A DNA stretch of 9,853 bases from Oscillibacter sp. (lineage in GTDB: Bacteria; Bacillota; Clostridia; Oscillospirales; Oscillospiraceae), in contig JAHHSB010000037.1 in NCBI GenBank assembly GCA_020025415.1, positions 1 through 9,853 of the forward strand, written 5' to 3'. Under the pieces are notes generated by a model. The model searched no databases. It was not told where the DNA came from and saw nothing but the letters and a program-made list of their open reading frames with translations. The number at the start of each line of letters is the position of its first letter. Positions within the stretch are counted from its first letter, which is position 1. Positions 6,033 through 9,853 of this stretch are shown piece after piece. The position numbers and the translations under genes were made by a program.

Positions 6033-7291
6033 ATATTCGACAGGCCGTCAAAATGGCATGGAAGTCTATCTGGGGCAAGAAGGGCCGGTCCGCCTTGACC
6101 ATTCTGGGCATTTTCATCGGCATCGCTGCGGTGATGACCATCGTCTCGGTGATGGAAGGCATGAAGCAGAAAACCATCGCCCAGTATGAGGCCATGGGCA
6201 GCAACCGGATCACCGTCACCATCAGCAGCTGGCTGTATGACGAGGAGGGCAACGATATTTCCAAGGACTATTTCCCGGAGCTTTACGATTACTGCAACAG
6301 CATCAAAGAGTATGTGGTGGGCATCACGCCTACCGGCTGGAGCAATGCCACCGTCACTTACGGGACCAAGTCCACCGCCACCATGCAGCCGACCTGGGAT
6401 GAAGCCACCGGCACCATGACCGGCGAGATTCCGCCCAGCTGCTACTACGGCAGTGACCAGTATTCCGTGTGCAACAATCTGACGATTGCCAAAGGCCGCG
6501 ATCTGTCGGTGCTGGATATTGAAAAGTACAACCAGGTCTGCGTCATGGGCGCCCAGGCTGCCAAGACCTTTTTCGGCACGGCGGACCCGGTGGGCAAAGC
6601 GGTGCAGGTCAACGGAAACAACTTCCAGGTGGTGGGGGTCTACGCGCCCCGGATGTCAGATAAGGATGCCGCTGCGGTTGGATCGCCGGATAACCTGATC
6701 GTCTTTCCGTACACCACCCGCCGGGTACTGGGGGACCAGAAATCCCAGGAATTCCTGGTCAAGGCCCGCAGTCCCGAGGCTATGACCGAGGCCATCAGCC
6801 GGATCGGCGGATTTTTGAAGGGGCAGATCGACCCCAGCACCGGCGGCTACGGCGTCTATCCCCAGGATGAATGGCAGCAGTACCAGAATGAGACGCTGAG
6901 TCTGATCGGCGGCGTGCTGGGCGGCATCGCTGCCATCTCCCTGGTGGTGGGCGGTATCGGCATTATGAACATCATGCTGGTGACCGTGACGGAGCGGACC
7001 CGGGAGATCGGCATCCGCCGGGCCATCGGCGCCCAGCGCAGCAGTATCGTGGCCCAGTTTTTGATTGAGGCGGCGATGCTCTGCGGCATCGGCGGTATCG
7101 TGGGCATCATCTTCGGCGCCCTGGGCAGTATCGTGCTCAGTACCCTATTGATGAAGCTGACGATTTTCCCGCCGCTGAATGTGACCCTGGGGGCCTTCGG
7201 CTTGTCCGTGGCCCTGGGCCTGATTTTCGGCAGCTATCCGGCTGCCAAGGCATCGAAGCTGCAGCCCGTGGAAGCCCTGCGGGCGGAATGA
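6029..7291 (+). CDS. MacB/FtsX-family ABC transporter permease (YknZ-like)
   Basis: This 420-residue membrane protein has the MacB topology. TM1 is at about 22-44 ([20 protein letters not shown]). A large extracytoplasmic domain spans about 45-290. Three more helices lie at about 293-320, 345-372 and 388-405. The motif [15 protein letters not shown] (321-335) after TM2 is the conserved FtsX-type coupling segment that contacts the ATPase. The protein ends with [19 protein letters not shown], also typical of the family. The GTG at 6029 overlaps the ATPase stop as GTGA and has AGGAGGTG (6013-6020) 8 nt upstream. The alternative TTG at 6023 is only 2 nt from that site and is rejected. Four Cys (89, 138, 148, 171) lie in the extracytoplasmic domain. 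With the preceding two genes it forms a complete exporter of the class that expels peptides, drugs or toxic peptides. Confidence 0.94.
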   Translation: MNIRQAVKMAWKSIWGKKGRSALTILGIFIGIAAVMTIVSVMEGMKQKTIAQYEAMGSNRITVTISSWLYDEEGNDISKDYFPELYDYCNSIKEYVVGITPTGWSNATVTYGTKSTATMQPTWDEATGTMTGEIPPSCYYGSDQYSVCNNLTIAKGRDLSVLDIEKYNQVCVMGAQAAKTFFGTADPVGKAVQVNGNNFQVVGVYAPRMSDKDAAAVGSPDNLIVFPYTTRRVLGDQKSQEFLVKARSPEAMTEAISRIGGFLKGQIDPSTGGYGVYPQDEWQQYQNETLSLIGGVLGGIAAISLVVGGIGIMNIMLVTVTERTREIGIRRAIGAQRSSIVAQFLIEAAMLCGIGGIVGIIFGALGSIVLSTLLMKLTIFPPLNVTLGAFGLSVALGLIFGSYPAAKASKLQPVEALRAE

Positions 7292-7303
7292 GAGGTTGAG
7301 AGC

Positions 7304-9535
7304 ATGAAGAAGAAAAGAAGAATCCCGGCTTTGCTGCTGGCCGTTTGCATGAGCCTGTCCCTGCTGACCGGCCCGGCTGGCGCAGCGTCGAGGGGGACGG
7401 TGAGTGCCTTCCAGGATGTCTCGGACAGTCAGACCGCGGTGGCCATTGAATCTTTGCGCCTGCTGGGTGTGCTGGATGGCTATGGCGACGGGACCTTCCG
7501 TCCGGGCAACTCCCTGACCCGGGCCCAGTTCTGCAAGATGGCGGTCTACGCCATGAACCTGGGAAATGAGCTGGGCAAGTATCAAGCAGTGACCATTTAT
7601 CCGGATGTCAAGCCCTCTCACTGGGCTTCGGCCTATATCAATCTAGCCTCCAAGGGGAAGACTATCATTGCCGGCTATGCCGACGGCTATTTCCGCCCGG
7701 ATCAGAAGGTGACCTTTGCCCAGGCAGTTACCATCTTGATGCGGATGCTCGGTTACGCCGACGCGGATGTGGGCGCCATTTGGCCCCAGGGCCACCTGGC
7801 CGAGGCCAAGAGCATCGGCCTGACGGAGGGACTGAACCTTTCGGCATCCTCCAACCTGACCAGGTCGGATGCGGCAAAGCTTTTTGCCAATCTCCTGGCC
7901 ATGGATACCAAGGAAGGCGGCGCCTATGCGGCCAGCATCTGTGCCAGCACGGTGCCCAACGTGGTGCTGGTCTCCTGCAGTGCTACCGCGCCCGATGGGA
8001 CTACCGGTGCCATGCAGACCTCCGACGGCACGGTGTATAAGATGACCAATAAGAGCAGCAGCGGCCTGCTCAACGGCCGGCGGGGCACGCTGCTGCTGGA
8101 CAAGAACGGCCAGGTGCTGACTTTCGTGCCGGTGGCGGGCGGCAGATCCGAGACGATCGTCGTTGCCACGGCCAAGGCGGACGCCCTGACGGATAACAAC
8201 GGCAGAAAGTACATGGTGGGCTCCGGCGCCACGGTCTACTTCAACGGCGAGACCACCACTTACGGCACCGTTTATGGGGCGATCCCCGCGGGCTCTACGG
8301 TGACGCTGTACTTCAACAGTGCCGGCACGGTGGAATACCTGTTCGTGGGCTCTGGCTCCACTTCCTCGGCTGCGGTGATCGTGTATAAGAACGGCTCTAC
8401 GGCGGGCTTTGAGGAACTGGCCGGCGGCAATAATTACACCATCTATAAAAACGGCCTGCCTGCCAGCGCCAATGACCTGTATAAGTACGATGTGGCCACC
8501 TATGACGGACGGACCAACTCCATTCGGGTGTGCGACACCAAGCTGGTGGGCGTTTATGAAAACTGCTCGCCCAACCCGTCCGTACCCACCAAGATCACCC
8601 TGATGGGCCACGAGTTCAACGTGCTGCCCTCTGCGGCAGAGACCCTGTCCAAGTTCAAGATCGGCGGCCGGATGACGCTGCTGCTGACGGAGGACAATCA
8701 GGTAGCCGGCGCAGTGGAAGCCAGCGGCACCACTGCCATCGGCAACGCCGTGGGCGTGGTGACGGAGCTGTCTGCCGACTCGGCCAAGGTGCAGCTGCTG
8801 TGCGGCCTGACCGTCTCCGGTGATCCCGACCTGACGTCGAACAAGGTGAACGCCATGGCCGGACAGCTGGTCCGGGTGTCCTCTCCCAGCGCCGGCAAAC
8901 TGAGCCTCACCCTGCTGACGGGCGGATCTTCTCAGCCCCTGAATGTCAGTGACCGCAAGCTGGGCGGCGTGGCCCTGGCGGACAATGTGGTGATCTATGA
9001 AAAGGTGGGCGGCAACGGCGCCCTAAGCAGCATCAGCCTGGCGGATATCCGGGATAACATCGTGGCAGCCTCCGAGATCTCCTATGTGGGGAAGGACTGG
9101 GCCGGCCGGGTGAATATCCTGGTGCTGGAGGATGTCACGGGCAACTGCTACACCTACGGCAAGCCTGCCACGTCCTCCGACGGGGAATCCGGCAGACTGC
9201 TGAGCGTGGAGTATGGTAACGGCCTGGTGGCCGGGCCCATCAGCTGCAACCTGGGCTACACCGGGAAGTATATTGGTATTGCCCTTTCTGGGGATAAGCA
9301 GAAGGTGACCCGGCTGGTCAACCTGGAAAAGGTGGGCAGTGTGAGCAACTCCGCCTGGAGCAGCAATACGCTGGTGACTGTCAACGGCCGCAGCTACACA
9401 GTGGCGGAGAATGCGGTGTGCTACAACCCTGCCTCCAATGCCTGGATGAATGTGACGGCGGCCAGATCCTATTCCGGTACCACAACGCTGTACGCGGACG
9501 GCCACGGTGTGGTTCGTGTGGTGGAAGTGGGATAA
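7304..9535 (+). CDS. Secreted S-layer-homology (SLH) domain protein with repeated beta-rich units
   Basis: This 743-residue exported protein is probably held on the cell wall by its SLH domains. Residues 1-27/28 are a Sec signal peptide (KKKRR, a hydrophobic core, cleavage near AGA/A). SLH1 (about 36-82) has FQDV, GYGDGTFRPGNSLTRAQ. SLH2 (about 98-150) has YPDVKPSHWA and GYADGYFRPDQKVTFAQ. SLH3 (about 157-200) is degenerate, with LTRSDAAKL. The TRAE-like motif that binds secondary wall polymer is TRAQ, TFAQ and TRSD in turn. The rest (about 205-743) is rich in Gly, Ser, Thr and Val. It shows loosely repeated units of the form G-x-x-Y/F-x-V, about 20-30 residues, then T-L-x-x-x-x-x-G-x-V. No catalytic motif is recognised. 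The ATG lies 12 nt after the permease stop with AGAGG upstream, so it reads as the last gene of the operon. SLH identity is firm; the role is unknown. Confidence 0.9.
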   Translation: MKKKRRIPALLLAVCMSLSLLTGPAGAASRGTVSAFQDVSDSQTAVAIESLRLLGVLDGYGDGTFRPGNSLTRAQFCKMAVYAMNLGNELGKYQAVTIYPDVKPSHWASAYINLASKGKTIIAGYADGYFRPDQKVTFAQAVTILMRMLGYADADVGAIWPQGHLAEAKSIGLTEGLNLSASSNLTRSDAAKLFANLLAMDTKEGGAYAASICASTVPNVVLVSCSATAPDGTTGAMQTSDGTVYKMTNKSSSGLLNGRRGTLLLDKNGQVLTFVPVAGGRSETIVVATAKADALTDNNGRKYMVGSGATVYFNGETTTYGTVYGAIPAGSTVTLYFNSAGTVEYLFVGSGSTSSAAVIVYKNGSTAGFEELAGGNNYTIYKNGLPASANDLYKYDVATYDGRTNSIRVCDTKLVGVYENCSPNPSVPTKITLMGHEFNVLPSAAETLSKFKIGGRMTLLLTEDNQVAGAVEASGTTAIGNAVGVVTELSADSAKVQLLCGLTVSGDPDLTSNKVNAMAGQLVRVSSPSAGKLSLTLLTGGSSQPLNVSDRKLGGVALADNVVIYEKVGGNGALSSISLADIRDNIVAASEISYVGKDWAGRVNILVLEDVTGNCYTYGKPATSSDGESGRLLSVEYGNGLVAGPISCNLGYTGKYIGIALSGDKQKVTRLVNLEKVGSVSNSAWSSNTLVTVNGRSYTVAENAVCYNPASNAWMNVTAARSYSGTTTLYADGHGVVRVVEVG

Positions 9536-9548
9536 AGAAATCCAATGA

Positions 9549-9583
9549 AAAAGAGCGCGGAGCGGAAGGCTCCGCGCTCTTTT
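9549..9583 (+). terminator. Terminator closing the transporter-SLH operon
   Basis: The stem runs from AAAAGAGCGCGGAGC (9549-9563) to its complement GCTCCGCGCTCTTTT (9569-9583) around a GGAAG loop, beginning 13 nt after the SLH gene stop. The T-run is short (four) on this strand. The A-run on the other arm would give T residues on the minus strand, so it may work in both directions. It is the first terminator-like structure after 3460. Confidence 0.85.
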
Positions 9584-9607
9584 GCTGAGCTGTCTGCGGG
9601 AAAAAAG

Positions 9608-9636
9608 TTGGCAACCGGGCAAAAATCTGGTATACT
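9608..9636 (+). promoter_or_regulatory. Promoter of ymdB
   Basis: TTGGCA (9608-9613) and TATACT (9631-9636) are separated by 17 bp. A TG one base before the -10 gives an extended -10. This is the best promoter match in the window. Transcription would start near 9643, about 32 nt before the ATG. Confidence 0.8.
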
Positions 9637-9674
9637 ACTTTTATTCTGTTTAATGCGGAAGGGAGGAAGCAGCC

Positions 9675-9853
9675 ATGGAATTTCGGCTGCTGGCAGTGGG
9701 CGATGTGGTGGCGGAGCAGGGGCTTGCCTTTTTGGAGCGGCATCTGCGCTCACTGAAAAAGCTCCGGCAGATCGACTTTACAGTGGTCAACGGGGAAAAC
9801 GCGGCGGGCGTGGGCCTGACGCCGGCCCAGGCGGAGCGAATCTATGATGCCGG
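9675..9853 (+). CDS. ymdB: YmdB-family metallophosphoesterase (N-terminal 59 residues, runs off right edge)
   Basis: The reading frame opens MEFRLLAVGDVV and continues with IDFTVVNGENAAGVGLTP. This matches the start of the TIGR00282/YmdB family, metal-dependent phosphodiesterases acting on 2',3'-cyclic nucleotides, usually about 260 residues. Asp10 of GDVV and Glu41-Asn42 of NGENAAG are the expected first metal ligands of the two-metal site. In Bacillus subtilis YmdB affects biofilm formation and motility through changes in RNA levels. The start follows AAGGGAGG (9659-9666) with 8-nt spacing and has its own promoter. In many Bacillota it lies just after rny; here the gene upstream is the SLH gene instead. 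The family call is confident despite the short fragment. Confidence 0.9.
   Translation, partial: MEFRLLAVGDVVAEQGLAFLERHLRSLKKLRQIDFTVVNGENAAGVGLTPAQAERIYDA

Noticed and set aside
9545..9847. 100-codon plus-strand ORF over the operon terminator and ymdB start
   Set aside because: Its first codons are the terminator stem and it overlaps ymdB in another frame. The YmdB frame has the clear motifs, promoter and Shine-Dalgarno.

Overview
The window looks like chromosomal DNA from a GC-rich member of the Bacillota, most likely a gut Clostridia/Oscillospiraceae-type organism. This is an inference. It rests on GC-rich coding sequence, strong AGGAGG-type ribosome binding sites, a membrane-anchored HtrA, an S-layer-homology (SLH) protein, a Gram-positive-style three-gene MacAB/YknXYZ-like transporter and a YmdB-type phosphodiesterase. 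No transposon, phage gene, CRISPR array, tRNA or rRNA was seen.

Layout. At the left edge, on the minus strand, lies the N-terminal third or so of an FAD-dependent dehydrogenase (COG2509 type). It is divergent from htrA, a membrane-tethered serine protease with one PDZ domain. The 223-bp region between them carries a good minus-strand promoter and, in front of htrA, two tandem TTTTSACAC repeats. One contains the TTTTCACA octamer associated with CssR control of Bacillus htrA genes. Downstream of htrA is a stretch able to fold into nested stems, then a strong terminator. Next comes a monocistronic ychF, with its own promoter and terminator and a Shine-Dalgarno inside a small inverted repeat.

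The main block (3629-9535) is an apparent four-gene operon: a membrane fusion (adaptor) protein with two tandem lipoyl/hairpin modules, an ABC ATPase, a MacB/FtsX-type permease, and a 743-residue secreted SLH protein with repeated beta-rich units. Gene junctions are +4 nt, a 4-nt GTGA overlap and +12 nt, with no terminator until 9549-9583. The promoter is flanked by AACTG/CAGTT half-sites in inverted orientation. The simplest reading is an MFP-dependent ABC exporter or cell-envelope-stress transporter. The attractive extension is that the SLH protein is a wall-anchored partner of the transporter.

After the operon terminator, a near-consensus promoter drives the start of ymdB (a metallophosphoesterase), which runs off the right edge. 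Two of the flanking genes are housekeeping (ychF, ymdB). The envelope-stress protease and the transporter/SLH operon are the parts that deal with the cell surface.
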